This document shows, piece after piece, positions 9,043 through 19,103 of a stretch of 64,000 nt of DNA. Position numbers and translations under genes: made by a program. The notes under the pieces were generated by a model that saw nothing but the letters and a program-made list of their open reading frames with translations, was not told where the DNA came from and did not search any database. This DNA comes from Arthrobacter sp. zg-Y769 (GTDB lineage: Bacteria; Actinomycetota; Actinomycetes; Actinomycetales; Micrococcaceae): assembly GCF_020907405.1 (NCBI RefSeq), contig NZ_JAJJOE010000011.1, forward strand, positions 248,001 to 312,000. Direction: 5' to 3'. Every line of letters starts with the position of its first letter. Positions within the stretch are counted from its first letter, which is position 1.

Positions 9043-9077
9043 AACACCCCTCGGCCTTCGGGCCGGGGGGTGTTTTT
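9043..9077 (+). terminator. Rho-independent terminator of the rpsF-rplI operon
   Basis: AACACCCCTCGGCC (9043-9056), a TTCG loop and GGCCGGGGGGTGTT (9061-9074) form a long GC-rich stem followed by a T run to 9077. This is a textbook terminator, so dnaB is transcribed separately. Confidence 0.93.
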
Positions 9078-9136
9078 GCGTCCCGGAGCCGCTGTGGAGG
9101 GCACCTGTGAGGCCCGCCGGATCCGTCGTGCCGGGA

Positions 9137-9405
9137 AATCCACAGGCCGGGTCCCGCAGTTGTGGATATCACGGGGGATAGTTGTGGATTTGGGCACGCA
9201 TAGGCGTGATTGAAGCTCCTGTCAACATGGGCTTAACTGCCGGGCGTGGCGGAAAAATAGTTTGTTTACACAGGTGTGGACAAGCGTTTGCCCTAGTCAG
9301 AGCCACATTTGTGGAAATAATCCAGATTTATCCACATGCTTATACCCAGCCTGTGCACAAGACACGCCGCGTTATACACAGACTGTCCACAGGACCTGTG
9401 GATAA
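9137..9405. promoter_or_regulatory. Cluster of DnaA-box-like 9-mers upstream of dnaB
   Basis: Exact boxes: TTATCCACA at 9328-9336 (+), TGTGGATAA at 9397-9405 (-), TGTGGACAA at 9275-9283 (- strand TTGTCCACA, the form favoured in high-GC actinobacteria) and TTATACACA at 9372-9380 (+, fits TTATNCACA). One-mismatch boxes: 9161-9169 (-), 9352-9360 (-) and 9383-9391 (+). Weaker ones: 9137-9145, 9183-9191 and 9310-9318. Five lie within 78 bp. An A/T-rich patch sits at 9251-9272. I see no credible gene in 9078-9595. Either DnaA control of dnaB, a DnaA-titration site or an accessory origin element would fit. Confidence 0.75.
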
Positions 9406-9595
9406 CTCGTTTGTCGGCAGGGCTTAGGGGGCATACGGTTGCGGTGAATCCCTTCTTCAGACGCATGCCCGCCGGAGGATCCGCCAGCACTGACGCCGCC
9501 GTTCCGGCCGAAAGACAGTGCGGGCTGATAGAGATAGACAAGCCCTCCGGCAGGGCAGGGATCGAAACGTCTTAGCCTTTATGGAAAGGGTCACA

Positions 9596-10978
9596 GTGTC
9601 GCTCACGCATACGGACTCCCCGGCCTCAACATCAAGTCCGGACTTCGCGAGGACACCGCCCCAGGATCTTGTCGCCGAACAATCGGTGCTTGGCGGCATG
9701 ATGCTCTCCAAGGACGCCATTGCAGACTGCGTGGAGGTCCTGCGCGGCCTCGACTTCTACCGTCCGGCGCATGAGGCCATCTATGAAGCCATCATCGATC
9801 TCTACGGCCGTGGGGAACCGGCGGACGCCGTCACCGTTTCGGATGAACTCACCAAGCGCGGCGAGATTGGCCGCATCGGCGGCCCGGCCTACCTGCACGA
9901 GCTGATCCAGTCCGTTCCCACCGCAGCCAACGCCGGCTTCTATGCCGAAATCGTGCGCGAGCGGGCCGTTCTCCGCCGCCTCGTCGGCGCCGGCACCAAG
10001 ATTGTCCAGCTGGGCTACTCCAACGAGGGCATGGAGGTGGATGACATTGTCAACGCCGCCCAGGCCGAGATCTACGCGGTGGCCGAGCGCCGCACCGCGG
10101 AAGACTACGTGCCCCTGAAGGACATCATCGAGGGCACGGTGGACGAGATTGAATCGGCCGGGCACCGCGGCGAGGGCATGACCGGCGTCCCCACAGGCTT
10201 CTACGAGCTCGACGAGCTCACGCAGGGCCTGCACCCGGGCCAGATGATCGTCATCGCCGCCCGCCCCGCCGTCGGCAAGTCCACCTTCGCACTGGACTTC
10301 GCCCGCTCCGCGGCCATCAAGAACAACATGACCACCGTTTTCTTCTCGCTGGAAATGGGCCGCAACGAGATCGCCATGCGCCTGCTCTCTGCGGAAGCGA
10401 CCATCGGCCTCCAGGACCTGCGCAAGGGCACCATCAAGGACGAGCAGTGGGGCAAGATCGCCACCACAATGGGCCGGATGAATGACGCGCCGCTGTTTAT
10501 TGACGACAGCCCGAACATGTCCCTGATGGAAATCCGGGCCAAGTGCCGTCGCCTGAAGCAGCGCCATGACCTCAAGCTCGTGGTGCTGGACTACCTGCAG
10601 CTGATGTCCTCGGGCAAGCGCGTTGAATCCCGCCAGCAGGAAGTTTCCGAGTTCTCACGTGCGCTGAAGCTACTGGCCAAGGAACTGGAAGTACCCGTGA
10701 TCGCGTTGTCGCAGCTGAACCGTGGTTCGGAGCAGCGTACCGACAAGAAACCGATGGTCTCCGACCTTCGTGAATCGGGCTCCATCGAGCAGGATGCGGA
10801 TATGGTCATCCTGCTGCACCGCGAGGACATCTACGACAAGGAATCGCCGCGCGCCGGCGAGGCCGACGTCATTGTGGCCAAGCACCGTAACGGCCCCACC
10901 AAAACCATCGTGGTGGGGTTCCAGGGCCACTACTCCCGCTTCTCGAACATGGCGGTTGAGGGCGGCAGCGGCTTCTAG
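9596..10978 (+). CDS. dnaB: Replicative DNA helicase DnaB
   Basis: This 460-residue hexameric 5'-3' helicase has an N-terminal DnaB domain (from PPQDLVAEQSVLGGMM, about 20-125). It is joined to a RecA-like motor with Walker A RPAVGKST (near 215), Walker B KLVVLDYLQLM (near 330) and the arginine-finger region near KHRNGPTKT. GTG 9596 was chosen because GGAAAGG lies seven bases upstream. ATG 9581 in the same frame lacks an RBS. No intein interrupts the motor, unlike several actinobacterial DnaB proteins. The DnaA-box cluster lies immediately upstream. Confidence 0.95.
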   Translation: MSLTHTDSPASTSSPDFARTPPQDLVAEQSVLGGMMLSKDAIADCVEVLRGLDFYRPAHEAIYEAIIDLYGRGEPADAVTVSDELTKRGEIGRIGGPAYLHELIQSVPTAANAGFYAEIVRERAVLRRLVGAGTKIVQLGYSNEGMEVDDIVNAAQAEIYAVAERRTAEDYVPLKDIIEGTVDEIESAGHRGEGMTGVPTGFYELDELTQGLHPGQMIVIAARPAVGKSTFALDFARSAAIKNNMTTVFFSLEMGRNEIAMRLLSAEATIGLQDLRKGTIKDEQWGKIATTMGRMNDAPLFIDDSPNMSLMEIRAKCRRLKQRHDLKLVVLDYLQLMSSGKRVESRQQEVSEFSRALKLLAKELEVPVIALSQLNRGSEQRTDKKPMVSDLRESGSIEQDADMVILLHREDIYDKESPRAGEADVIVAKHRNGPTKTIVVGFQGHYSRFSNMAVEGGSGF

Positions 10979-11053
10979 CCGCCGTCCGGCCCTCGTCCCC
11001 GCCTACACCGCTTACCGCCCACCGCTTCCCCCCACCGCCGCAGGAGATCCGCC

Positions 11054-11674
11054 ATGCCCAAGTCCAAGCCCCGCAAGAAGGCCGTCTCCAAAAAGAAGCA
11101 GGCCCGCCGCGCGGAGCATGAAGTCAATGCCCTGCTGCGCGGCGAAACCGCCTACTTCAGCGATGAGGCGGAGGCGCTGCTGAGCGCGCGCGGCTGGATC
11201 AGTGAGCGGGACCAGCCCGGCGGACCGGACCAGGGCGACGCCTGGTACTGGATGCCTTCCCAGCTGCCCGCCTACCTGGAGGAAGGCGAGCCGGTACCGA
11301 CTTCCATCTATCCGTCCTCGGAGAGCACCTTCGTCAGCCAGCTGGCGACACCGGACGGTTCCGTTCCGGTCGTGGCGCAGACCGAGTACGACTCGCTTGA
11401 AGCACTCGAGGCGGACCTGGACCGGCTGCAGGCCTACCGGGTGCCCGACGACGCGTGGACGGTCCTGGGCGGGGGCCCGTCCGCTGATGAGACCCCCGGT
11501 GATCTCATCGACTCCATCACCGAGGAATGGGAGCTCATTGCAGAGCTCATCCACTTCCCGTACAGCAACGACGCCGGCCCGCGCTCCTTTGCGGCCGTGG
11601 AGCAGGCCGTGCAGGACGGCCGGCTGACCGAGTACGCCTACCGGTCAATCCTGGCCGGGCGCGGCGGACAGTAA
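11054..11674 (+). CDS. Hypothetical acidic protein with basic N-terminal tail
   Basis: This 206-residue protein is not recognised. Residues 1-20 are strongly basic (MPKSKPRKKAVSKKKQARR), while the rest is acidic and rich in Trp, Tyr, Glu and Asp. No signal peptide or membrane segment is present. The region YFSDEAEALLSARGW to PSQLPAYL may be a small alpha/beta domain. AGGAGATCC precedes the ATG. It follows dnaB by 75 bp on the same strand and converges on the permease gene. A basic tail suggests nucleic-acid contact, but that is speculation. Confidence 0.7.
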   Translation: MPKSKPRKKAVSKKKQARRAEHEVNALLRGETAYFSDEAEALLSARGWISERDQPGGPDQGDAWYWMPSQLPAYLEEGEPVPTSIYPSSESTFVSQLATPDGSVPVVAQTEYDSLEALEADLDRLQAYRVPDDAWTVLGGGPSADETPGDLIDSITEEWELIAELIHFPYSNDAGPRSFAAVEQAVQDGRLTEYAYRSILAGRGGQ

Positions 11675-11701
11675 CCGCGGCAGCGGCGCCGCCGGAGGGT
11701 T

Positions 11702-13699
11702 TTAGCCCCGGCTTGAGGCACCCGGGCCGCCGGCCGGCTCCCCGTGCGCATCATGGCTGGAGGCCAGCTGCCACGGCACGGATGCGACCATGATTGCCGG
11801 TTCGAAGTGCAGCCGGGCCTTGATGCGCAGGGCCGTCTGGTTGTGCACCAGCTGCTCCCACCAGCGGCCCACCACGTATTCCGGAATATAGACCACGAAC
11901 AGTTCCCGCGGCGCGTTGCGCCGGGCATCGCGCAGGTAGGCCAGCACGGGGGAGATGGTCTCCCGGTACGGCGACGAGAGGACGGTCAGGGGCACCGGAA
12001 TCTGCAGCCGCTCCCAGTCGGCCAGCGTGCGGCGGGTGTCCTCCGGATCGAGATCCACGATGATCGCGTTCAGGCTCGAGGGGCGGGAGGCCCGCGCATA
12101 GGCAATCGCGCGCAGTGCCGGTTTGTGGACCTGGGAAATCAGGATCACCGCGTTGACCCGGGACGGCAGGGCCAACCCGTTATCGTCTTCGCTGAGCGCC
12201 AGCTCGCGGGCAACCGTGTCGTAGTGGACGCGGATGCTGTACATGATGACGTACAGCGCGGCCATGGCCAGCAGGGCAATATAGGCGCCGTGGGTGAATT
12301 TGGTGATGATGACGATGACCAGCACCAGGGCCGTCATCCCGAAACCGATGGAGTTGATCGCCCGGGACCGCTGCATCCGCCGTCGTACGTCCTTGTCCCG
12401 CTCGGTGCGCAGCTTGCCCGTCCAGTGCCGGATCATGCCCAGCTGGCTGGCGGTGAAGGAGACGAAGACCCCGACAATGTAGAGCTGGATCAGCTTCGTG
12501 ACATCCGCGTCGAAGGCCACAATGAGCACCAGGGCGCCCAGGCCCAGGGAAATGATGCCGTTGCTGAAGGCCAGACGGTCTCCGCGCGTGCGCATCTGGC
12601 GCGGAAGGAACCCGTCCTTGGCCAGGATCGAGGCGAGCACAGGGAAACCGTTGAATGCGGTGTTGGAGGCAAAAACCAGGATCAGGCCGGTAGCGGCGAC
12701 CACAAGGTAGAAGGCGATGCTGCCGCCGCCGAAGATGGTTTCCGCCAGCTGGCTGATCACCGGATGCTGCACGTAGGCGTCACCGACGGGGGAACCGTTG
12801 GCCGTCAGTTGGGTGGCCGGGTCCTGCGCTACGTGGACCTTGGTGAGGTTGGCCATGGCGATGATGCCGCCGATCATGGCCGCGGAAATGAGGCCCAGAA
12901 GCAGCAGGGTGGTGGCTGCGTTGGCGCTTTTGGGTTTGCGGAATGTCGGTACGCCGTTGCTGATGGCTTCGACACCCGTGAGTGCGGCGGCGCCGGAGGA
13001 GAAGGCGCGCAGCAGCAGGAGCACGCCGGCAAGTCCGACGAGCCCCTCGTCGAAACCGGATTCCCGCACCAGTTCAAAGGAGGCCGACGGTGCCTGCCGC
13101 AGGGTTCCGGTCAGGAATTGGATGAAGCCGGTGAGGCACATGCCCAGCACGGACGCCATGAAGATGTAGGTGGGTACCGCGAACAGGGCGCCGGCTTCCC
13201 GGATGCCGCGGAGGTTCACCAGAACCAGCACGGCCACGCCGATCACGCCGATGGTGGCCTGGGTCCCGTGCAGTGCGGGAATGGCCGTTACCAGATAGGA
13301 CGCCGCCGAGGACATGGATACGGCCACGGTGAGCACGTAGTCCACCAGCAGTGCGGAGGCGACGGTCAGCCCGGCCGGCTTGCCCAGATTGGTGCTCGCA
13401 ATTTCATAATCTCCGCCGCCGGACGGATAAGCGTGTACGTTCTGCCGGTAGGAGGCCACCACGGTGAGCAGCACGACAATTACGGCCAGCCCTACCCAGG
13501 GTGAGAGGGTCACGGCGGCAACGCCGGCCAGGGCCAGGGTAAGGAGGATCTCGTCGGGTGCGTAGGCGGCAGACGAGAGGGCGTCCGAGGCGAAAACCGG
13601 GAGCGCGATCCGCTTGGGAAGGAGTGTGTGCGAGAGCCGTTCGTTGCCGTAAGGACGCCCGACCAGAATGCGCTTGAGCGCATTGATGAATGTGAGCAC
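11702..13699 (-). CDS. APC superfamily permease with C-terminal cytosolic domain
   Basis: This 665-residue protein has about 12 hydrophobic segments in the first 470 residues with the APC-family pattern LPVFASDALSSAAYAPDEIL near helix 1 and SYRQNVHAYPSGGGDYEIA between helices 2 and 3. The last 190 residues are soluble and contain an alpha/beta domain (LISQVHKPALRAIAYARAS) resembling universal-stress-type folds seen in these actinobacterial transporters. GTG 13699 begins VLTFINALKR, the family's usual start. A longer frame adds an unlikely Arg/Pro-rich tail. It is probably an amino-acid or K+-type permease, with substrate unproven. Confidence 0.85.
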   Translation of the reverse strand: MLTFINALKRILVGRPYGNERLSHTLLPKRIALPVFASDALSSAAYAPDEILLTLALAGVAAVTLSPWVGLAVIVVLLTVVASYRQNVHAYPSGGGDYEIASTNLGKPAGLTVASALLVDYVLTVAVSMSSAASYLVTAIPALHGTQATIGVIGVAVLVLVNLRGIREAGALFAVPTYIFMASVLGMCLTGFIQFLTGTLRQAPSASFELVRESGFDEGLVGLAGVLLLLRAFSSGAAALTGVEAISNGVPTFRKPKSANAATTLLLLGLISAAMIGGIIAMANLTKVHVAQDPATQLTANGSPVGDAYVQHPVISQLAETIFGGGSIAFYLVVAATGLILVFASNTAFNGFPVLASILAKDGFLPRQMRTRGDRLAFSNGIISLGLGALVLIVAFDADVTKLIQLYIVGVFVSFTASQLGMIRHWTGKLRTERDKDVRRRMQRSRAINSIGFGMTALVLVIVIITKFTHGAYIALLAMAALYVIMYSIRVHYDTVARELALSEDDNGLALPSRVNAVILISQVHKPALRAIAYARASRPSSLNAIIVDLDPEDTRRTLADWERLQIPVPLTVLSSPYRETISPVLAYLRDARRNAPRELFVVYIPEYVVGRWWEQLVHNQTALRIKARLHFEPAIMVASVPWQLASSHDAHGEPAGGPGASSRG

Positions 13700-15165
<1,466 letters not shown>

Positions 15166-15208
15166 TCACGGCACGCTGACTCCGCTTTTCCGCGGATATC
15201 AAGCAGAA

Positions 15209-15240
15209 CGGGCGTTTCCACCGAGGGTGGAAGCGCCCGT
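15209..15240 (+). terminator. Hairpin after the Rpf gene
   Basis: ACGGGCGTTTCCACC (15209-15223, partly in loop) pairs with GGTGGAAGCGCCCGT (15226-15240) with one G-T wobble. It lies 44 bp after the stop. The U tract is poor but the stem is very stable, so termination or 3'-end protection is likely. Confidence 0.7.
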
Positions 15241-15306
15241 CCGCGTTTAAGCCCATGCTGTTGTTTAAGCCCATGCCGGGCCCCCGTTTAATCGCCTCCG
15301 CGCCCC

Positions 15307-15666
15307 TCAACCGCCGGCGATCGACTGGAGTACCAGGAGCTCCGCACGGTCCGGCAGGACGGTGGACATCCCGTCCAGGTCCCGGATGTCCTCGCCGTCC
15401 AGATAAAGGTTCACATAGCGGCGGAGATTGCCGGTCTCGTCGCAGACCCGGCGGTACACGCCCGGGTAGTCCGCCTGCAGGAGCGCCAGGACGTCGGCGA
15501 CAGTGCTCTCCGCGGCCCCGGCGTCCCTGCGGCCGGGTTCGGCACCGGGACGAAGCGACAACAGGCGCCGGCCGTCGACGACGTCGGCCAGTGCCGCGGG
15601 CAGCAGCAGTTCGACGTCGGTGCGCCCGGGAGCGTCAGGCCGCAACTGCGCGGACACAGAGCACAT
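15307..15666 (-). CDS. MoaD/ThiS-family ubiquitin-like sulfur-carrier protein
   Basis: This 119-residue protein ends in the Gly-Gly tail (QSIAGG) required for C-terminal adenylation and thiocarboxylation. It has the beta-grasp pattern ADVLALLQADYPGV near the middle and VNLYLDGEDIRDLDGMSTVL near residue 90. It is longer than typical MoaD (about 80). It starts inside the 3' end of the upstream BNR-repeat gene (overlap of about 30 bp), so translation is coupled. No MoaE or ThiG gene is nearby. The ATG at 15666 was chosen, though GTG 15657 is possible. Its client pathway is unknown. Confidence 0.8.
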   Translation of the reverse strand: MCSVSAQLRPDAPGRTDVELLLPAALADVVDGRRLLSLRPGAEPGRRDAGAAESTVADVLALLQADYPGVYRRVCDETGNLRRYVNLYLDGEDIRDLDGMSTVLPDRAELLVLQSIAGG

Positions 15667-16768
15667 CCGGAAGATTGGCGGCCACCAGGGTGAAGGATTC
15701 GCCCTCGTCGGCGCTGGCGTAGACCTCGCCCCCGCGGGTGCCGAAGTAGATACCGGCGGGATCGGCGTCGTCCACATCGGCCGCGTCACGGAGCACGGCA
15801 TTGAAGTCGTAGGCCGGCAAGCCGGCGTCAAACCGTTCCCAGCTGCCGCCGGCGTCGACGCTGCGGTAGACCGCAGGGCGGCCCTGCGGCGGATTGCGTT
15901 CCCCGGCCGAACCGAGCGGAATGGTCCAGATCATGTCCGGTCGGGTGGGATGGGCAAGCATCACAAAGCCGAAATCCGCCGGCAGGCCGTCCGCAATCGA
16001 CAGCCACTGCCCGCCGCCGTCGTCGCTGCGGTACACCCCGCCGTGGTTCTGGGCGTACAGCCGCTGCGGGTTGCCGGCGTCCCTGGCCACCTTGTGCACG
16101 CATTGCCCGAATTCCGGGTATTTCTCCGGCATGAAATCCGCGATGATGCCGGAGTTGAAGGCATCCCAGGTGCCGCCGCGGTCATCCGAGCGGTAAACCC
16201 CGCCGCTGCTGATCGCCACGTGGACGGAGTCGTCGCTCGGGCTCGGCAGGACTGTGTGCGCAGCCGGGCCGCCGTAGCCGGCGCCCCACTGGGTGCGGTG
16301 CGGATGGTCCCACAGTCCCCGCACCAGTTCGAAGTGCTTGCCGCCGTCTTCGGACCGGAACACGGAGATCGGCTCGCAGCCTGCCCAGACAACGCCCGGC
16401 CGGTCCGTGCTGTCCGGCGCCAGCTGCCAGATACGCTCCAGCGAGGCCCCGGTGTCCTCGGGGAAGGCGATGGCCGCCTGCTCGGGTTCCTGCCAGGTCC
16501 GTCCCAGATCATCCGAGATTGCCACATTGGTGCCCCACCATTCGGACCGCACCCCGGCCAGCAGGCGCGGCGTCCCGCTGCGGGCATCGAACGCCAGGGA
16601 CGGGACCTCGGTCATGGGGAATTCGGGTCCGCGCAGCTCCCAGTTGCGGCGGTCGGAGCTCGTTGCCAGCCACAGCCCCTTGCGGGTTCCGATGGCGAGG
16701 ACGGTGGCGACGCCGTGGCGTCCGGCGGCAGGTTCGGCAGCGGGCATGGCCTTGGGCACGGCATCCAT
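15635..16768 (-). CDS. BNR/sialidase-type beta-propeller repeat protein
   Basis: This 377-residue protein contains repeated Asp-box-like motifs: SDDLGRTW, SEDGGKHF, SDDRGGTW, SDDGGGQW, SVDAGGSW and SADEGESF. That makes it a six- or seven-bladed WD40/YVTN/BNR propeller of the glycosyl-hydrolase-like sialidase fold. No signal peptide is visible, so it is probably cytosolic, and true sialidase activity is doubtful. It overlaps the MoaD-like gene, an association that looks functional because the two are translationally coupled. Role unknown. Confidence 0.85.
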   Translation of the reverse strand: MDAVPKAMPAAEPAAGRHGVATVLAIGTRKGLWLATSSDRRNWELRGPEFPMTEVPSLAFDARSGTPRLLAGVRSEWWGTNVAISDDLGRTWQEPEQAAIAFPEDTGASLERIWQLAPDSTDRPGVVWAGCEPISVFRSEDGGKHFELVRGLWDHPHRTQWGAGYGGPAAHTVLPSPSDDSVHVAISSGGVYRSDDRGGTWDAFNSGIIADFMPEKYPEFGQCVHKVARDAGNPQRLYAQNHGGVYRSDDGGGQWLSIADGLPADFGFVMLAHPTRPDMIWTIPLGSAGERNPPQGRPAVYRSVDAGGSWERFDAGLPAYDFNAVLRDAADVDDADPAGIYFGTRGGEVYASADEGESFTLVAANLPDVLCVRAVAA

Positions 16769-16923
16769 GCGGTTATTCCAGCACCGGGGGGCCGCCTGGA
16801 CAAGGGTTTCCGCAAAGACCGGCCGCCCCGCGGCGCGGCGGATGCGGCCGCCGCATGGAAATTCCGGTCCCGGGTGCGATAGACATAAAAGATGCTGCTG
16901 CTGCGGCCGGAAGTCCGGCGTCC

Positions 16924-17829
16924 ATGATCTACATCGATCCGCCGATGTGGCCGGCGCACAACACCCTCTTCTCGCACCTGGTGTCCAACGAGGGCCTGGA
17001 CGAGCTGCACGCGTTCACCCGGGCCGCCGGTATCTCGGACCGGGCCTTCGACGGCGACCACTACGACGTGCCGCAGGAACGCTACGACGCGCTCGTGGCC
17101 CGCGGTGCGGTGCCGGTCAGCTGCGGGGACCTGGTCCGCATCCTGATTTCCAGCGGGCTGCGGATTCCGGCACGGGAACGCCCTTCTGCGCTCGCTGCTC
17201 CGCTCCGCCACCGGTGGAACCGGCTGCTGCCCGGCACTCCCGAGCTGGGTGACCGCCTCCTGGAGCACTGGAACGAGCCGCACCGCCGCTACCACGACCG
17301 CAGGCACCTGCTGCAGGTCCTTGAGGCACTGGACCTGCTTACCGGCGGCGACATCCCCCGCCCCGTAGCCCTTGCCGCGTGGTTCCACGACGCGGTGTAC
17401 ACCGGCCGGCCCGGTGCGGACGAGGAAGCCTCGGCCCGGCTCGCCGAGCAGCTGCTGCCGGGCGCCGGCGTGGCTGCCGCGGTGGCCGCGGAGTGTGCAC
17501 GGCTGGTCCGCCTGACCGCCGCCCACGATCCTGCCGCGGAGGACATTCCCGGGGCGCTGCTCACGGACGCGGACCTGGCCGTGCTGGCCCGCCCGCCAGC
17601 CGGTTATGCCGACTATCTGCAGGCGGTACGCGCCGAGTACGCGCACCTTTCGACCGAAGAGTTCAAGGCCGGACGACGGCGCGTGGTCCAGCAGCTTGCC
17701 GCCGCCGACCCGCTCTATCGAACGCCTGCCGGACGGCGGCTCTGGGAGGAACAGGCCCGCCGCAACCTGGCCGCCGAGCTCGCGGGGGCGCCGGCGGAGG
17801 AGACATCCACGGCAGCGGAGGGGCAATGA
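16924..17829 (+). CDS. DUF4031 domain fused to an HD-like metal-dependent hydrolase domain
   Basis: This 301-residue, two-part protein has residues 1-85 as DUF4031 (MIYIDPPMWPAHN start, then DRAFDGDHYDVPQERYDALVARGA). Residues 95-290 match the predicted metal-dependent HD superfamily: HRRYHDRRHLLQVLE (His/Asp pairs), WFHDAVY and a later LTDADLAVLA that could complete the metal site. Starting at ATG 16924 fits DUF4031 proteins. The longer frame adds unrelated residues. The two domains occur as separate proteins elsewhere, so the fusion suggests a joint pathway. It overlaps the next gene by ATGA. Confidence 0.85.
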   Translation: MIYIDPPMWPAHNTLFSHLVSNEGLDELHAFTRAAGISDRAFDGDHYDVPQERYDALVARGAVPVSCGDLVRILISSGLRIPARERPSALAAPLRHRWNRLLPGTPELGDRLLEHWNEPHRRYHDRRHLLQVLEALDLLTGGDIPRPVALAAWFHDAVYTGRPGADEEASARLAEQLLPGAGVAAAVAAECARLVRLTAAHDPAAEDIPGALLTDADLAVLARPPAGYADYLQAVRAEYAHLSTEEFKAGRRRVVQQLAAADPLYRTPAGRRLWEEQARRNLAAELAGAPAEETSTAAEGQ

Positions 17830-19103
17830 GCGTGCCCAACCCGGCACCGGGGGTCAGCGGGCACTCCGGGCAGTCCGGGCAATTCGCCGGGCATCGGCGC
17901 GGCAGCAGCGGTTACCGCGGTGTCCTGGTGGGGCTGGCTGCCGCCGGCGTGGCGACCTTCGCCCAGCTGTATTCCCTGCAGGGCGTCCTGCCGGAACTTG
18001 CCGCCGACCTGGGGATTTCCGCCTCCTCGGCCGCGCTGACGGTTTCCGCAGCCACCCTGGGGCTCGCCGTCACCGTGATTCCGTGGTCCGCCGCAGCGGA
18101 CCGGTTCGGGCGGCTGCCGGTCATGCGGCTGGCGATCCTCGCCGCGGTGGTGCTGGGCCTTGCCGTTCCCCTGAGTCCGAGCCTGCCGGTGCTGCTGGGC
18201 CTGCGCTTCCTCGAGGGTGCGGCACTGGGCGGAATCCCGGCCGTGGCCCTGGCCTACCTCAGCGAGGAGGTCAGCCGGCTGCATGCCGCCGTTGCTGCCG
18301 GAACCTACGTTTCGGGCACCACCGTCGGCGGCCTCGCCGGCCGGATCCTGGCGGCACCGCTGGGTGAACTGGTGAACTGGCGGGTGGGCGTGGCCGCAGT
18401 GAGCCTCCTGGCCGCCGGTGCCGCTGTCGTTTTTATGCTCACCGCACCCCGCCAGCACGGTTTCGCGCCCGTGCGCCGGGCCGCTCCGGGACACGGCCTG
18501 GCTGCCCGGCTGGCGTCCAATCTCCGCAGCCCGCGGCTGCTGGCACTGTATCTGCAGGGCTTCCTGTTGATGGGCGGCTTCGTGGCGGTCTATAACTACC
18601 TGGGCTTCCGGCTGGGCGCTGCGCCCTTCGGCCTGCCCCAGGGCGTCGCCAGCGCGTTGTTCCTCGCGTATCTGGCCGGCACCTGGTCCTCCCGGGCGGC
18701 CGGGACGCTGGCGGCCCGGCTTCGCGGCGGACGGAAGCCGGTGCTGCTGCTGTCCATCGCCGCGATGGCCGCCGGCCTGGTCCTGACCCTGGCCGAAAAC
18801 CTGCCTGCCGTTGTGGCCGGCCTGCTGGTCTTCACTGCCGGTTTCTTCGCAGCGCACTCAATCGCGTCCGGCTGGACTCCTTTGCTGGCCCGGGAGGGAC
18901 GGGCGCAGGCCTCCTCGCTGTACAACCTCTTCTATTACACCGGGTCCAGCCTGCTGGGCTGGGCCGGCGGCTACTGCTTCCAGCAGGGCGGGTGGCCGTC
19001 GCTGGTGCTGTTTGTGGGCGGGCTGCTGCTGGCGGCTGCGCTGGTAGCCGTCCTGGTCCTGCGCACCGGTGACGTAGAGCCGAAACCATCGAAAGTGCAG
19101 TAG
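17826..19103 (+). CDS. MFS efflux transporter (12 TM)
   Basis: This 425-residue protein has 12 hydrophobic segments after a roughly 30-residue Gly/Ser-rich cytoplasmic tail. The loop 2-3 motif DRFGRLPVMR is the classical MFS motif A, and PAVALAYLSEEV lies in the fifth helix region, as in YnfM/arabinose-efflux-type proteins. ATG 17826 overlaps the stop of the DUF4031-HD gene. Its last five codons and TAG stop are formed by the first 16 bases of the 90-nt palindromic element at 19088. Substrate unknown. Confidence 0.9.
   Translation: MSVPNPAPGVSGHSGQSGQFAGHRRGSSGYRGVLVGLAAAGVATFAQLYSLQGVLPELAADLGISASSAALTVSAATLGLAVTVIPWSAAADRFGRLPVMRLAILAAVVLGLAVPLSPSLPVLLGLRFLEGAALGGIPAVALAYLSEEVSRLHAAVAAGTYVSGTTVGGLAGRILAAPLGELVNWRVGVAAVSLLAAGAAVVFMLTAPRQHGFAPVRRAAPGHGLAARLASNLRSPRLLALYLQGFLLMGGFVAVYNYLGFRLGAAPFGLPQGVASALFLAYLAGTWSSRAAGTLAARLRGGRKPVLLLSIAAMAAGLVLTLAENLPAVVAGLLVFTAGFFAAHSIASGWTPLLAREGRAQASSLYNLFYYTGSSLLGWAGGYCFQQGGWPSLVLFVGGLLLAAALVAVLVLRTGDVEPKPSKVQ

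Noticed and set aside
9137-9405. Calling the DnaA-box cluster the chromosomal oriC
   Set aside because: dnaA, dnaN and rpmH are not in the window, and oriC in actinobacteria lies beside dnaA. Kept as a DnaA-binding region only.
9182-9427. Short frame inside the DnaA-box region
   Set aside because: No RBS, no recognisable protein features, and it runs through multiple DnaA-like 9-mers; a regulatory region is the better explanation.
11744-13504. A 586-codon plus-strand frame opposite the APC permease
   Set aside because: The composition is low-complexity Gly/Gln/His and no motif is present. The opposite strand encodes a clear 12-TM transporter with family motifs.
15240-15275. Direct repeat TTTAAGCCCATGC after the Rpf terminator
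   Set aside because: Only two copies, 20 bp apart with no inverted symmetry or gene context; probably a local duplication.
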